Notes: generated by a model from the sequence alone, not told the origin. Shown: positions 52,058 to 61,462, numbered from the stretch's first letter. The stretch is 64,000 nucleotides of DNA from UBA5536 sp964592595 (GCA_964592595.1 CAZQFH010000010.1:27552-91551); one strand, 5' to 3'. Numbers and translations are program-made.

Positions 52058-52975
52058 ATGATGTTACTCAATAAAATTATTGCCGGGATGCTTCCCTTCC
52101 TGCCTAAGGGCTTTGTTTGGTTGTTTTCGAAACGGTATATCGCTGGTAAAAAGATTGAAGATGCCATTAGCGTAAGCAGGCAATTGAACCAAGAAGGCAT
52201 AATGGTTACCATAGATTTACTCGGAGAGTTTATCACACGAATTGATCAGGCCACAGCAAACAAAGACGAGTACCTGCAAATCATCGAAACCATTCAGGCA
52301 GCTAATATTAATGGTAATTATTCCCTAAAGCCAACAATGTTTGGCTTGCTGCTCGACAAAGAAATTGCGTATAAATACATCCGCGAAATCGTAGCCAAAG
52401 CTGCTTCTTATAACAATTTTGTTCGTGTTGACATGGAAGACTCGCAATGTGTGGATTTGGAAATCGAACTCTTCCGTAAACTAAAAGCCGAATTTCCTAA
52501 AAACGTTGGTTTAGTACTTCAGGCTTATCTTAAAAGGACAAAAGGCGATATCAAAAACATGCTTGACTTACAAAAAGAAGGCATTCCTGTAAATTATCGC
52601 CTGTGCAAAGGGATTTACGTGGAGCCTGCAGAAATTGCTTACAAAAAGTACGAAGTTATCAATGAGCATTTTCTGGAAGACCTGGAGTACATGTTCCAAA
52701 ATGGGATATATGCGGCAATTGCCACACACGATAAACCGCTGGTTGAAGGCGCCTACAAATTGATCGAAAAGTACAAAGTGCCCAAACATATGTATGAGTT
52801 CCAAATGCTTTATGGCGTGACACCTCAGCTGCGCAAATCCATTGTTGATGATGGGCACCGCATGCGTATCTATGTTCCGTATGGAGAGCAATGGTTTGCC
52901 TACTCCACACGCAGACTAAAAGAGAATCCGGGAATGGCCATGGATATTATCAAAGCACTATTTGTGAGAGGATAA
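52058..52975 (+). CDS. Proline dehydrogenase
   Basis: A 305-residue FAD-dependent TIM-barrel enzyme oxidising proline to pyrroline-5-carboxylate. The VRVDMEDSQCVDLEIELFRKL, VGLVLQAYLKRTKGDI and VNYRLCKGIYVEPAEIAY segments and the C-terminal RIYVPYGEQWFAYSTRRLKEN (substrate arginines) are typical of monofunctional ProDH. It has no fused P5C dehydrogenase. It is monocistronic, followed by a strong terminator. Confidence 0.94.
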   Translation: MMLLNKIIAGMLPFLPKGFVWLFSKRYIAGKKIEDAISVSRQLNQEGIMVTIDLLGEFITRIDQATANKDEYLQIIETIQAANINGNYSLKPTMFGLLLDKEIAYKYIREIVAKAASYNNFVRVDMEDSQCVDLEIELFRKLKAEFPKNVGLVLQAYLKRTKGDIKNMLDLQKEGIPVNYRLCKGIYVEPAEIAYKKYEVINEHFLEDLEYMFQNGIYAAIATHDKPLVEGAYKLIEKYKVPKHMYEFQMLYGVTPQLRKSIVDDGHRMRIYVPYGEQWFAYSTRRLKENPGMAMDIIKALFVRG

Positions 52976-52999
52976 TCATCAAACAGCATATTTTCGCTA

Positions 53000-53038
53000 A
53001 AAAAACCGTCAGATTGCTAATTTCTGACGGTTTTTTTA
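53000..53038 (+). terminator. Rho-independent terminator after proline dehydrogenase
   Basis: The stem AAAAACCGTCAGA/TCTGACGGTTTTT encloses a 9-nt loop and is followed by T residues. The palindromic A/T flanks make it potentially bidirectional. Confidence 0.92.
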
Positions 53039-53193
53039 TTGCACTAAAGTTTTTACAAAAGCCACTTTTATTTAGAATAGTTCTGAATTAGAATAATTTA
53101 ACTCATTTTTAAAGAGGTTTTTGTATTTTTCGGATTTAAAAATTATCAGCTCCTGATTATCAGCGCATCTGAAATGTAAAAACCAATCTAAAT

Positions 53194-53709
53194 ATGAAAC
53201 ATCTCATCATAGGTCTTTGTGCCTTTTTGATATCATTAGGTATTGAAGCCAGTGACAGCTTGCCGCAACCAGAAAACAGGTTGTACAGGCAAGTGGCACC
53301 CTCAGCATTAATTCAATTTGACAGTGTTTCAAGTCATCCGTTGCTTATCGGTTTTTCAGCTTTGAATTTTGAAGCTATAAAAATCAGTTATCAGCGCAAT
53401 GGCTATTTTACCGACAGTTTGATTACGGCTGATTCGGTCAATGCAACTTTCTGGAATAAAACTCTTTACGGAACTAAGAGCTTTTTTGTTTTAGCAAAAT
53501 CAAACTCAAGCAATGCAATGGCTCTTTTCTCTCCTATAGCCTCAGCCATTTTCCTTTTAATCATGATTCCGTTACTATTCAGCCTGTTCTTTGTTCGGCT
53601 GAAATTGAAATCACCTTCCTTGCCTGAGAATTTTATTGATCAAAATGATGATCAAAGCCAAGTGGAAGAAGAATCTGAATCAAAAAACTCAAAAACAACA
53701 GCATCATGA
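53194..53709 (+). CDS. Membrane-anchored exported protein, partner of the CxxC-repeat protein
   Basis: A 171-residue protein with a signal peptide (MKHLIIGLCAFLISLGIEAS), an extracytoplasmic domain of about 85 residues (ALIQFDSVSSHPLLIGFSAL), a transmembrane helix at about 108-130 (ASAIFLLIMIPLLFSLFFVR) and an acidic Ser/Glu-rich cytoplasmic tail. Its stop overlaps the start of the CxxC-repeat membrane protein by 4 bp, so the two are translationally coupled and probably interact. I do not recognise the family. Confidence 0.78.
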   Translation: MKHLIIGLCAFLISLGIEASDSLPQPENRLYRQVAPSALIQFDSVSSHPLLIGFSALNFEAIKISYQRNGYFTDSLITADSVNATFWNKTLYGTKSFFVLAKSNSSNAMALFSPIASAIFLLIMIPLLFSLFFVRLKLKSPSLPENFIDQNDDQSQVEEESESKNSKTTAS

Positions 53710-55520
53710 GTGAATTCCTCTACGAAAAACGCGTTGATAGCGACAAAAAGCTTGAACAGGAATTAAGATCATTGATCAATGATTGGGCAGCGAAAACACC
53801 ACATCATCCCTTTAAAAATCTTGGGTCTGACATTAAAATAGAAGCCATTTGGTATAAGCCGGCTTATCCTATTCACATCCAAAGCCAGTTTGAAGAGCGA
53901 AGCAAAGGACAAGACCATGAGCCATTCCGAAAACAGGAAATTCCTGAACAACTTTATTATGAGACCAGTGATTTCAACGCTTGGGATATTAAACTACCAA
54001 AGCTTAAAGGTTTTAAAAATGAAACAAAGAAGTTCTATGTTGAGGGGTCGCAGCATGTTGAAAATTGCCACACCTGCGATGCCCGGGGATGGATCACCTG
54101 TGTGCAATGCCATGGTAAAACTACAGTTACATGTCCGCGCTGCAGTGGAAAAGGAAAAGTTAATTGTAGCAGTTGTGGTGGCACTGGAAAAAGAAATTGC
54201 GGAAATTGTGGTGGCTCTGGTTATACCAGTCGGCAGGTGCAACGTTCAAGACAAGTGTGGGTGCAAGGCCCTTCTAATTCATCTTCTGGAGGATATTACA
54301 AAACAGAATATTATACCGAAACTGTAAGAGACAGATGCGGCAGCTGCGGGGGTACCGGCAAAAAAAACTGTTCAACCTGCAGTGGAACAGGAAAGGTACG
54401 GTGCGGCACTTGTTCGGGTAATGGATATATTACTTGTCCACGCTGCGGGGGAACAGGCAAAAACACCTGCCCCACCTGCGAAGGAGAAACCCAACTGATG
54501 CACTACCTTTATGTGCAGCGCGACCTGAGCACCATGGTCAAACAAAGTTGTATCATTCATTCAGAAGTCTTTGACAGATTTCCCCAATACCTGGATGAGT
54601 ATCAAAACTACAGCTCCAAAAGCATTTTTAAACTAAAGGACAATCATTTAGCTGATAATGTTATACCCGAAGAAACTCATCTGAACAAATTTATTAACGA
54701 CTTCCTTTCAAAACATCACGAGGTAGAAAAACCAGATCATATTTTGCAGTATGAGCAAATAGAAGTTTCTCGCATCGAAACCTGGGAGCTTTACTACAGT
54801 TTTAAGGGTAAATCCTATGCCGTGGTCTTCATCGGAAAGGAAAAAGAACTTATACCAGGCGAAAGTCCCATATCAGATGTTGCATTTGATCTTTGGAATG
54901 ATGGTATAAAAGCCGCAAAGCTAATGCGCAACGCTGTTGCATTAAGCAAGCTAAAAAAAGCCAAAGACATTAATACTTATGAGGTAAGAGAGCAGGTATA
55001 TGAAGCCGTTGAAAAGGTAAGAGAAAAAGTAAATCAGGGATACCGAACCGGAAGCTTACTGGGGTTATTATTCCTCCTTTTTCCGGGCATTTTTATTTTT
55101 TACAACTATTACACCCAAATAAACTATGTATTGCCCTTTGTTTCCTTTTTAAACAATCCTGATCATTTTTTATTCGATTTTCACAGCTGGTCGCAAACTT
55201 TAATGAGTTTGCTTTTGGTTTTTGGCGCCAGATCGAGCAGTAATAGTATTTTGACCAAATTGGAGAATAAAATTCCATCTGTAATATTCAGGTTCGCATT
55301 AGGCTTTATTTTTACAGTTATACTGACCCTAATTTACACAGGTATTTGGGCAGGCCTTAATGTAATTGGAATTAGTTTGATCGTTACCTTTATCGTTTGG
55401 CTTGGCTATTGGATAATCAAAATAATCTTAATCGTTCTTGGCTTGGCTATTGGTTTAATAATCTGGCTGGCAAAGATCGTTTGGGAAATATTGAGCTGGA
55501 TATACGGCTTATTCTTCTAA
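53706..55520 (+). CDS. Membrane protein with ten DnaJ-type CxxC units at 11-residue period
   Basis: A 604-residue protein with no J domain. Residues 1-120 form a soluble alpha/beta domain. Two cysteine arrays follow: CxxC at 121, 132, 143, 154 and 165, then a ~42-residue Ser/Gly/Tyr insert, then CxxC at 211, 222, 233, 244 and 255. Spacing inside each array is exactly 11 residues, and the units resemble the DnaJ zinc-finger CxxCxGxG. DnaJ itself has four such motifs. A second soluble domain (about 262-445) ends in a charged helix. Membrane helices lie at about 450-468 and from about 528 to the end. It is translationally coupled to the upstream membrane protein. A zinc-stabilised scaffold or chaperone-like role is inferred only from the motif. 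Confidence 0.85.
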   Translation: MSEFLYEKRVDSDKKLEQELRSLINDWAAKTPHHPFKNLGSDIKIEAIWYKPAYPIHIQSQFEERSKGQDHEPFRKQEIPEQLYYETSDFNAWDIKLPKLKGFKNETKKFYVEGSQHVENCHTCDARGWITCVQCHGKTTVTCPRCSGKGKVNCSSCGGTGKRNCGNCGGSGYTSRQVQRSRQVWVQGPSNSSSGGYYKTEYYTETVRDRCGSCGGTGKKNCSTCSGTGKVRCGTCSGNGYITCPRCGGTGKNTCPTCEGETQLMHYLYVQRDLSTMVKQSCIIHSEVFDRFPQYLDEYQNYSSKSIFKLKDNHLADNVIPEETHLNKFINDFLSKHHEVEKPDHILQYEQIEVSRIETWELYYSFKGKSYAVVFIGKEKELIPGESPISDVAFDLWNDGIKAAKLMRNAVALSKLKKAKDINTYEVREQVYEAVEKVREKVNQGYRTGSLLGLLFLLFPGIFIFYNYYTQINYVLPFVSFLNNPDHFLFDFHSWSQTLMSLLLVFGARSSSNSILTKLENKIPSVIFRFALGFIFTVILTLIYTGIWAGLNVIGISLIVTFIVWLGYWIIKIILIVLGLAIGLIIWLAKIVWEILSWIYGLFF

Positions 55521-55533
55521 GCAAATCCTTGTT

Positions 55534-56835
55534 TTACTCAACAATAACAAGGTAATAATTTTTCTTGCCTTTTTGAATAAGGATATATCGCCCATTCAAT
55601 AAATCAGAATTGGAAATTTGATAAGTATCATTCACCTTTTCTTTATTGACGGAGAGGCCATTATCTTTGAGCATGCGGCGCGCTTCCCCTTTTGAAGCAA
55701 AAATTGCTGTTTCAGCAGCCAGAAATTCGGTGATATCACGTCCTTCGCTTACTTTTTCTTTTGAAACTGTAACGGTTGGAACGCCATCAAAGACACTGAG
55801 CAGGGTTTTCTCATCAAGCCTGCGCAAGGCCTCGGTGGTTGCTTTTCCAAACAAGATTTGAGAGGCTTCTTCAGCGCCTTTCAGGGCTTCTTCTGAATGA
55901 ACCCTGATAGTTATTTCGCGAGCCAATGCCTTTTGAAGCACACGTAAATGCGGTGCCTGACTGTGTTCCTCAATCAATTTATCGATCTCATCGCGACTCA
56001 TCAAGGTGAATATTTTCACATATTTAGCGGCATCCTCATCTGAGCAATTAAGCCAAAATTGATAAAAAGCATAAGGCGTGGTTTTCTCCGGATCGAGCCA
56101 GATATTACCGGACTCTGTTTTGCCAAACTTTCCACCATCAGCTTTGGTAATAAGTGGGCAAGTGAGTGCAAACGCCTGATTTTCGGCACCCATTTTTCTG
56201 CGGATCAACTCTGTTCCAGTTGTGATATTCCCCCATTGGTCAGAGCCTCCCATCTGCAACTTGCACTGTTTGTGTTGATATAAATACAGAAAGTCGTATC
56301 CCTGAACCAATTGATATGTAAACTCTGTAAACGACATTCCGCTGGCGCTTTCGGCCGACAAGCGCTTTTTTACAGAATCCTTCGACATCATGTAGTTTAC
56401 AGTGATATGCTTACCCACATCACGGATGAATTCCAAAAAGCTGAAATCTTTCATCCAATCGTAATTGTTCACCAATTCTGCTTTGTTGGATTCCTCAGTT
56501 TCAAAATCGAGAAACTTAGCCAACTGCTGTTTCAAACATTCCTGATTATGCCTTAAGGTAGCTTCGTCTAAGAGATTTCGCTCCTGCGATTTTCCCGAAG
56601 GATCACCTATCATGCCTGTAGCTCCGCCAATTAAGGCAAGCGGTTTGTGACCTGCCAACTGCAGGTGTTTAAGCATCATAATACCAACCAAATGCCCAAT
56701 ATGCAGCGAGTCGGCAGTTGGGTCAATGCCAACATAGGCAGTAGTCATTTCTTTTGTTAACTGTTCTTCAGTTCCGGGAGTCATGTCGTGAATCATCCCC
56801 CTCCAGCGCAAAGCTTCCACAAAATTCTCAGGCAT
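55534..56835 (-). CDS. tyrS: Tyrosine--tRNA ligase
   Basis: About 433 residues. The class I HIGH motif is SLHIGHLVG, the tyrosine-binding YQLVQGYDFLYLYQ and GGSDQWGNI segments are present, and KFGKTESGN is the KMSKS loop. A C-terminal S4 RNA-binding domain follows. The frame opens at an ATG at 56877, but a -7 element (TATCTTTG, 56867-56860) lies inside those first codons, so transcription would begin after it. The ATG at 56835 (MPENFVEALRWRG) also fits the family N terminus. Confidence 0.96.
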   Translation of the reverse strand: MPENFVEALRWRGMIHDMTPGTEEQLTKEMTTAYVGIDPTADSLHIGHLVGIMMLKHLQLAGHKPLALIGGATGMIGDPSGKSQERNLLDEATLRHNQECLKQQLAKFLDFETEESNKAELVNNYDWMKDFSFLEFIRDVGKHITVNYMMSKDSVKKRLSAESASGMSFTEFTYQLVQGYDFLYLYQHKQCKLQMGGSDQWGNITTGTELIRRKMGAENQAFALTCPLITKADGGKFGKTESGNIWLDPEKTTPYAFYQFWLNCSDEDAAKYVKIFTLMSRDEIDKLIEEHSQAPHLRVLQKALAREITIRVHSEEALKGAEEASQILFGKATTEALRRLDEKTLLSVFDGVPTVTVSKEKVSEGRDITEFLAAETAIFASKGEARRMLKDNGLSVNKEKVNDTYQISNSDLLNGRYILIQKGKKNYYLVIVE

Positions 56836-56859
56836 AATATCAGGATTAAAATTTGGCCG

Positions 56860-56890
56860 CAAAGATACATTTTTCATTCCTGCCTGCTAA
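56860..56890 (-). promoter_or_regulatory. tyrS promoter
   Basis: On the minus strand TTAG (56890-56887, 3 of 4 to TTTG), a 19-bp spacer and TATCTTTG (56867-56860, full TAnnTTTG match). The predicted leader is about 18 nt, ending at the ATG at 56835. Confidence 0.55.
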
Positions 56891-56950
56891 GCCGATCTAG
56901 TTTAAGCTTTGTTTTATGCTGGCTTACTGCAAATAAAACAATCACTTGTT

Positions 56951-56958
56951 TACCTTTG
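56951..56958 (+). promoter_or_regulatory. Candidate -7 element for the epimerase-like gene
   Basis: TACCTTTG fits TAnnTTTG and ends 4 bp before the ATG at 56963, which would leave a very short or absent leader. The -33 box is not evident. It argues against the upstream start at 56909. Confidence 0.4.
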
Positions 56959-56962
56959 CGGG

Positions 56963-57985
56963 ATGAATTTTGTAACAGGAGCTACAGGATTAGTCGGTTC
57001 GCATTTGGTTAGCAAATTACTTTCGGATCAGGAAGCTGTGAAGGCATTGCGCAGACCGGAGTCGGATATGCAATTGCTGAAAAGGGTTATTGCCCGTGAT
57101 CACAAACGTCCGGAAGAAGTATTCAACCGGATTGAATGGGTAAACGGAGATATTTTGGATTACTACAGCCTTGAAATCGCGCTCAATAGCGTGCAAACGG
57201 TTTATCATTGTGCTGCAACCGTTTCGTTCGAAGGATCGGACAAAAGCAAATTACTCGAAAACAATATACTTGGTACTGCGCATATTGTAAATGCCGCATT
57301 GCACGCAGGGGTTAAAGCTTTTTGCCATGTAAGTTCTGTTGCAGCACTCGGACGTGCCAGCGAAGGTATTCCGGTAACAGAGCAAAGTTTTTGGAAAAAC
57401 TCCGATCGAAACACTATTTATGCCCAATCGAAGCACGGCGCCGAGAAAGAAGTTTGGCGTGGAATCGCCGAAGGATTAAATGCCGTAATCGTAAATCCGT
57501 CTATCATTTTGGGTGCTGGAAATTGGGAAAATGGCAGTGCAGCGATCATTCGTACTGTTGCAAACGGCTTAAAGTTTTATACCAGGGGCATCAACGGCTT
57601 TGTCGATGTGCAAGACGTTGTGGATGCAATGGTTTTACTTATTCGTAAAAAATACTTTAGCGAACGCTTTATAGTTTCTGCCGCTGATGTGAGCTATCAG
57701 CAATTATTTGATTGGATAGCCACAGGACTTGGCATGAAAGGCCCAACACATTATGCTAATCCTGCAATGAGCGAACTGGCATGGCGATTTTTTGCCCTGA
57801 GAAAACTTTTCACCGGAAAACGCGCATTGATAACACGTGAAACAGCAAAAACAGCACATGCCAAACATTTTTATCCCGCTGATAAGCTGATCAATGCTAC
57901 AGGATTTCAGTTTAAACCGCTACAGCAAAGCATCAAGGAAATTACTGCTGTATATCGGGAAGAAATGATGACAAAACAATCATAA
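56963..57985 (+). CDS. NAD-dependent epimerase/dehydratase family protein
   Basis: An extended short-chain dehydrogenase of about 340 residues. The Rossmann motif GATGLVGSHLV (about 6-16) lies at the N terminus, HVSSVAALG contains the catalytic Ser and YAQSKHGAE the YxxxK pair. The C-terminal substrate domain (from about 190) resembles dihydroflavonol reductase-like/3-beta-HSD-like enzymes. The start at 56963 puts the Rossmann glycines at the expected position; the frame continues upstream to 56909 only through non-conserved codons. It is divergent from tyrS. Substrate unknown. Confidence 0.88.
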   Translation: MNFVTGATGLVGSHLVSKLLSDQEAVKALRRPESDMQLLKRVIARDHKRPEEVFNRIEWVNGDILDYYSLEIALNSVQTVYHCAATVSFEGSDKSKLLENNILGTAHIVNAALHAGVKAFCHVSSVAALGRASEGIPVTEQSFWKNSDRNTIYAQSKHGAEKEVWRGIAEGLNAVIVNPSIILGAGNWENGSAAIIRTVANGLKFYTRGINGFVDVQDVVDAMVLLIRKKYFSERFIVSAADVSYQQLFDWIATGLGMKGPTHYANPAMSELAWRFFALRKLFTGKRALITRETAKTAHAKHFYPADKLINATGFQFKPLQQSIKEITAVYREEMMTKQS

Positions 57986-58179
57986 TCCGGGTGGTTTAGT
58001 TGTTTTTTTGCAAAAATATATATTTCAGTCTTTTGTAAATTTGAAGGCTAAAAAAAAGAAAAAACAGGTTTTCAAAACTTCAAAAATTATTTAAACAGAT
58101 TCTAAACTACATGTTTTTCGAAAGCAGGCTGGTATAAATTTTAATTTTACAGCCGCAAACGATTGAAAAATTAAGCACT

Positions 58180-58704
58180 ATGAAGAAAAATGTAATATTA
58201 TACTGGGCTCCCGGTGGAAACGTAGAAAAAGTAGCTAATAAGATCCATGATTTATTAATGGATGATGGTTTTGTATTGATGGATTTGGCCAGCTACGACA
58301 TCAATCAAATAAATAATGCCCAACGTTTTATATTTGGAATTGCCACTATTGGTGCAGAGATATGGCGCGATGCCAAAGGCGACAATCAATGGAATGATTT
58401 TTTTGTGAAAAACGAAAACGTTTCTTTTGAGGGCAAACAATTTGCATTTTTTGGTTTGGGCGATCAGGTACTCTATCCCGATCATTTTGTTGACGCATTG
58501 GGATACTTAAAGGAAGAAATTGAAAAGCGCGATGGCACCATTGTTGGTCAATGGCCTGTTGAAGGTTATACATTTACGGATTCAGAAGGAGTCGCTGACG
58601 GCAAGTTTTTTGGTTTAGCCCTGGACGAAGACCAACAAGACCACTTAACTCCGGAGCGCATCCAAAAATGGGTGATGCAATTAAAAAAAGAGATGCAGCT
58701 GTAG
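58180..58704 (+). CDS. Flavodoxin with atypical phosphate loop
   Basis: A 174-residue flavodoxin-fold protein. The usual FMN phosphate loop TxTGNT is replaced by WAPGGNVEKV at the expected site (about 9-18). IFGIATIGAEIW and FFGLGDQVLYPDHFVDAL are the two isoalloxazine-binding loops typical of long-chain flavodoxins (GxGDQ.Y). It is likely an electron carrier for reductive enzymes such as radical SAM proteins. It is monocistronic, with a long leader; a TAnnTTTG match lies at 58036-58043. Confidence 0.88.
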   Translation: MKKNVILYWAPGGNVEKVANKIHDLLMDDGFVLMDLASYDINQINNAQRFIFGIATIGAEIWRDAKGDNQWNDFFVKNENVSFEGKQFAFFGLGDQVLYPDHFVDALGYLKEEIEKRDGTIVGQWPVEGYTFTDSEGVADGKFFGLALDEDQQDHLTPERIQKWVMQLKKEMQL

Positions 58705-58741
58705 ATTTATTTTAAAGCTTTTATAGTCAGTTTTGGAATAG

Positions 58742-59815
58742 TTATTTTTCCATAGCTACACTAAAAATTGGTGCATCGCTCTGATACTTTACCACCCAAG
58801 TATTGCCTGCATTTGTGGTTTGAAGAATTTTTCCTGCAGGTGGCCACCCAGCCGAAGCGCCGGTAGCTATCGCAACATGCTCATTAGCATGATCAATTCC
58901 CATTAAAAACATATTGCCCTCACCTGCTGATCCCTGATCCGTCCAGCTGGCTCCTTGATTAGTGGTCAGCATCACATGATCCAAATCCAAAGCAGCCCAC
59001 CAATTGTTTTCAGTAATCATGCTAAGGCCATTGATATCAGGAGGCATGCCACCACCACCCGAAATACTCAAAGAATCATTGATCCAGGTTTCACCAGCAT
59101 CAGTTGTGTAGGTATAATGACCTTGCTCGCCATAAACAACAATATGATTAGTCCCAAAATGTTTCACTCCAATCCATTCATGATATCCATAATTATCGGC
59201 TAACACTATTTCATCCCAACTTGTTCCGCCATCATGGCTAACAGCGATAGCTCCATCAATATCACTACCTTGTCCTGTAATTTTACCACCAACAGCAACA
59301 ATAAAATCATTATTCACAGCAGTAACACCCTGAACTAAACCTCCATTAAAAAAAGTTAGTGTTTGTTGAACCCAAATACTACCATTGTTTTCGCTATGCA
59401 TAACAAAACCGCCTGAACCGCTAACCCAAATTGTTGCATCAGGCGCTGAAGTAATGTTAGCAAAATCAGGTTTATCATTAGCAAAGTTCAATGCCACCTT
59501 TTCCCAGTTTTGCCCATTATCAGCTGTTTTTATAAGTGTAGCATCACTGCCAGCAGCCCATGCAAGGCCATTTGGATCGATAAAAACTGAACTTAGCTCC
59601 TTGTCTTTTAAAGCCTCCATTTCAGTTGCTTGTCTCATCCAGTTTTCACCCTGATCAGATGAAAAAAGTACTAATGCATAGGCAGTGCTATCTGCAGCAC
59701 CAACAGCCCATGCAAGCTTATTTGTTTGATTAGGTTGTTCATCATTTTTACTGCACGATGACGAAAAAAAGATCAAAAGGCTGATAACGGCCCAAAGTAA
59801 AAATGTCTTGTCCAT
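58742..59815 (-). CDS. YCF48/BNR-type beta-propeller lipoprotein
   Basis: A 357-residue lipoprotein with lipobox FSSSC (about Cys21). Repeats of the BNR/sortilin-like or Ycf48 propeller type occur throughout (SSDQGENWMRQATE, TADNGQNWEKVALN, VSHDGGTSWDEIVL, TTDAGETWINDSLS, TTNQGASWTDQGSA, TTNAGNTWVVKYQ). No catalytic residues of sialidases are recognisable. Probably surface exposed on the outer membrane. Third propeller lipoprotein in this window, with no operon partner. Confidence 0.87.
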   Translation of the reverse strand: MDKTFLLWAVISLLIFFSSSCSKNDEQPNQTNKLAWAVGAADSTAYALVLFSSDQGENWMRQATEMEALKDKELSSVFIDPNGLAWAAGSDATLIKTADNGQNWEKVALNFANDKPDFANITSAPDATIWVSGSGGFVMHSENNGSIWVQQTLTFFNGGLVQGVTAVNNDFIVAVGGKITGQGSDIDGAIAVSHDGGTSWDEIVLADNYGYHEWIGVKHFGTNHIVVYGEQGHYTYTTDAGETWINDSLSISGGGGMPPDINGLSMITENNWWAALDLDHVMLTTNQGASWTDQGSAGEGNMFLMGIDHANEHVAIATGASAGWPPAGKILQTTNAGNTWVVKYQSDAPIFSVAMEK

Positions 59816-59873
59816 TTTGTTTTGTTTTGTTTAGGTTTCATTTCAAAGCGCTATTTCACATGCAGGTCTCAAG

Positions 59874-61322
59874 TTATTCCACAATTAGATTCCTGTAATG
59901 ATCATACCGATCCATAATCTGATCAACAAAGGCATAAGTTTCTTCTCCTCTTGCATAGCCATAATACACAACAGAATCATGATAAAAAGCCGGCTTTGAC
60001 TTGTTTAGCATAAAAAAATCAGTTTGGCCCGTCCAGACATCAGGGTTTTTATTGTATTTTTCTGCTAAACGCCTGGCATCCAACACATGACCAACACCCG
60101 AATTATAAGCTGCCAGAACAAATTTTATGCGCTCAGCAGAATCCGTTATGGAAGCCGGAATTTGCCGGTTGAGGTATTGAATAAATTTACCCCCGATTTT
60201 AATTTGTTCTTCGGGGCTTGCGGTGGTATCAATACCAAATTGTTCCATCACAACAGGCATCAGTTGCATTAAACCATAAGCCCCGGCCCAGCTCACAGCA
60301 TCAGGCTTGAATTCGGATTCCTGATAAATTAATGAAGCAAACAATCGCCAGTCCCAGCCAATAACTTCAGCTACTTCTTTGATCGTTTCATCGTAAACCG
60401 ATAACCTTCCTTCATTAAAAGAAGTGTACTCACTTTTGGCCAGGTACCTAACCCTGTTGCTTTGAAAATATTTGTTATAAATCACACGGGCTTCAAGTGT
60501 ATTGCCAAACTGATCAAGCCACAAATTTATTTCATTTAATAACTGTTTTTCAGGTATTTTTTTGACAGCCCAGGCAAGTTTTTGAGGAAAGCTTAGCGGC
60601 ATTTTTACATCAACCCCGGGATAAACACGCTCATTAATTAGCGCAATATGTTCGTCTGCAACAGTGTATGCGATTTCACCACGTGCTACTGCCCCAATAA
60701 GCTCTTCCACTTCTCGCTTATCCTCAATAATATATATTGTGTCAGCAATTTCATCCATCAAGGTCTCCAGCCGTTTCTTAAAAATACTCCCCGCCTCAAC
60801 ATGAATAGTTTTACCAGCCAATTCCAAACTAGATCTTAACAAATTACTTTCGATCTGATCACGAGTTGTCATTTGCTGCCAGCCTTCGGGCATTTGCTGC
60901 ACCAAAACCTGCCTTGTTATGATGATGGGATTTGTGAAATCAAACTGAGCTCTGCGCTTTCCGGTTACAGTAAGGCCCATTGCAATCAGGTCAACATCTC
61001 CCTCTTGTAATAGCTCAAAACCTTTTTCCAGATTTTCCTCGATTCGCAATTCAAGTCTAAGGCCTAAATGTTCAGTAAATTTTCGTAGCAATTCATACTG
61101 ATATCCCATTGGCTCACCACGATAGATATAATAATTAACTGAATTATAATCTGTTAAAGCAACTAATTTACCACGCTGAAGGATTCTGTTGAGTACCTCT
61201 TCGGCAGCGGATTCCATTTGCTCTTTGGCTTCTATTTCGGGCTGATTTTCGTTGCAGCCAGTCAAAAAAATAAGGCTCAACGCAACAAGAAACCCCACCA
61301 TAAATAATCTAATCTTCAACAT
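59874..61322 (-). CDS. mltF: Membrane-bound lytic murein transglycosylase F
   Basis: A 482-residue lipoprotein with lipobox LTGC (Cys23). An N-terminal periplasmic binding (SBP_bac_3-like) regulatory domain (about 45-280, RGKLVALTDYNSVNYYIYRG) is followed by a C-terminal SLT lysozyme-like domain (about 310-475). The catalytic Glu lies in SLIYQESEFKPDAVSWAGAYG, and GLMQLMP and YNSGVGHVLDA are classic SLT segments. It cleaves peptidoglycan glycan strands in the periplasm. Confidence 0.95.
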   Translation of the reverse strand: MLKIRLFMVGFLVALSLIFLTGCNENQPEIEAKEQMESAAEEVLNRILQRGKLVALTDYNSVNYYIYRGEPMGYQYELLRKFTEHLGLRLELRIEENLEKGFELLQEGDVDLIAMGLTVTGKRRAQFDFTNPIIITRQVLVQQMPEGWQQMTTRDQIESNLLRSSLELAGKTIHVEAGSIFKKRLETLMDEIADTIYIIEDKREVEELIGAVARGEIAYTVADEHIALINERVYPGVDVKMPLSFPQKLAWAVKKIPEKQLLNEINLWLDQFGNTLEARVIYNKYFQSNRVRYLAKSEYTSFNEGRLSVYDETIKEVAEVIGWDWRLFASLIYQESEFKPDAVSWAGAYGLMQLMPVVMEQFGIDTTASPEEQIKIGGKFIQYLNRQIPASITDSAERIKFVLAAYNSGVGHVLDARRLAEKYNKNPDVWTGQTDFFMLNKSKPAFYHDSVVYYGYARGEETYAFVDQIMDRYDHYRNLIVE

Positions 61323-61342
61323 TATTTCTGTAAAAGGTTGGT

Positions 61343-61373
61343 TAAAAGTACAATTTATTTACAAAAAGACAAA
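61343..61373 (-). promoter_or_regulatory. mltF promoter
   Basis: On the minus strand TTTG (61373-61370), a 19-bp spacer and TACTTTTA (61350-61343, 7 of 8 to TAnnTTTG). The leader would be about 15 nt. Confidence 0.55.
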
Positions 61374-61462
61374 TTCGAGGCCGCATCTATCAAAAAATGT
61401 GTTAATAAACTTTTTCGAAAATTTAAAGTGAGAACACTAAAATCACAAAAAAAAACTTTTCT

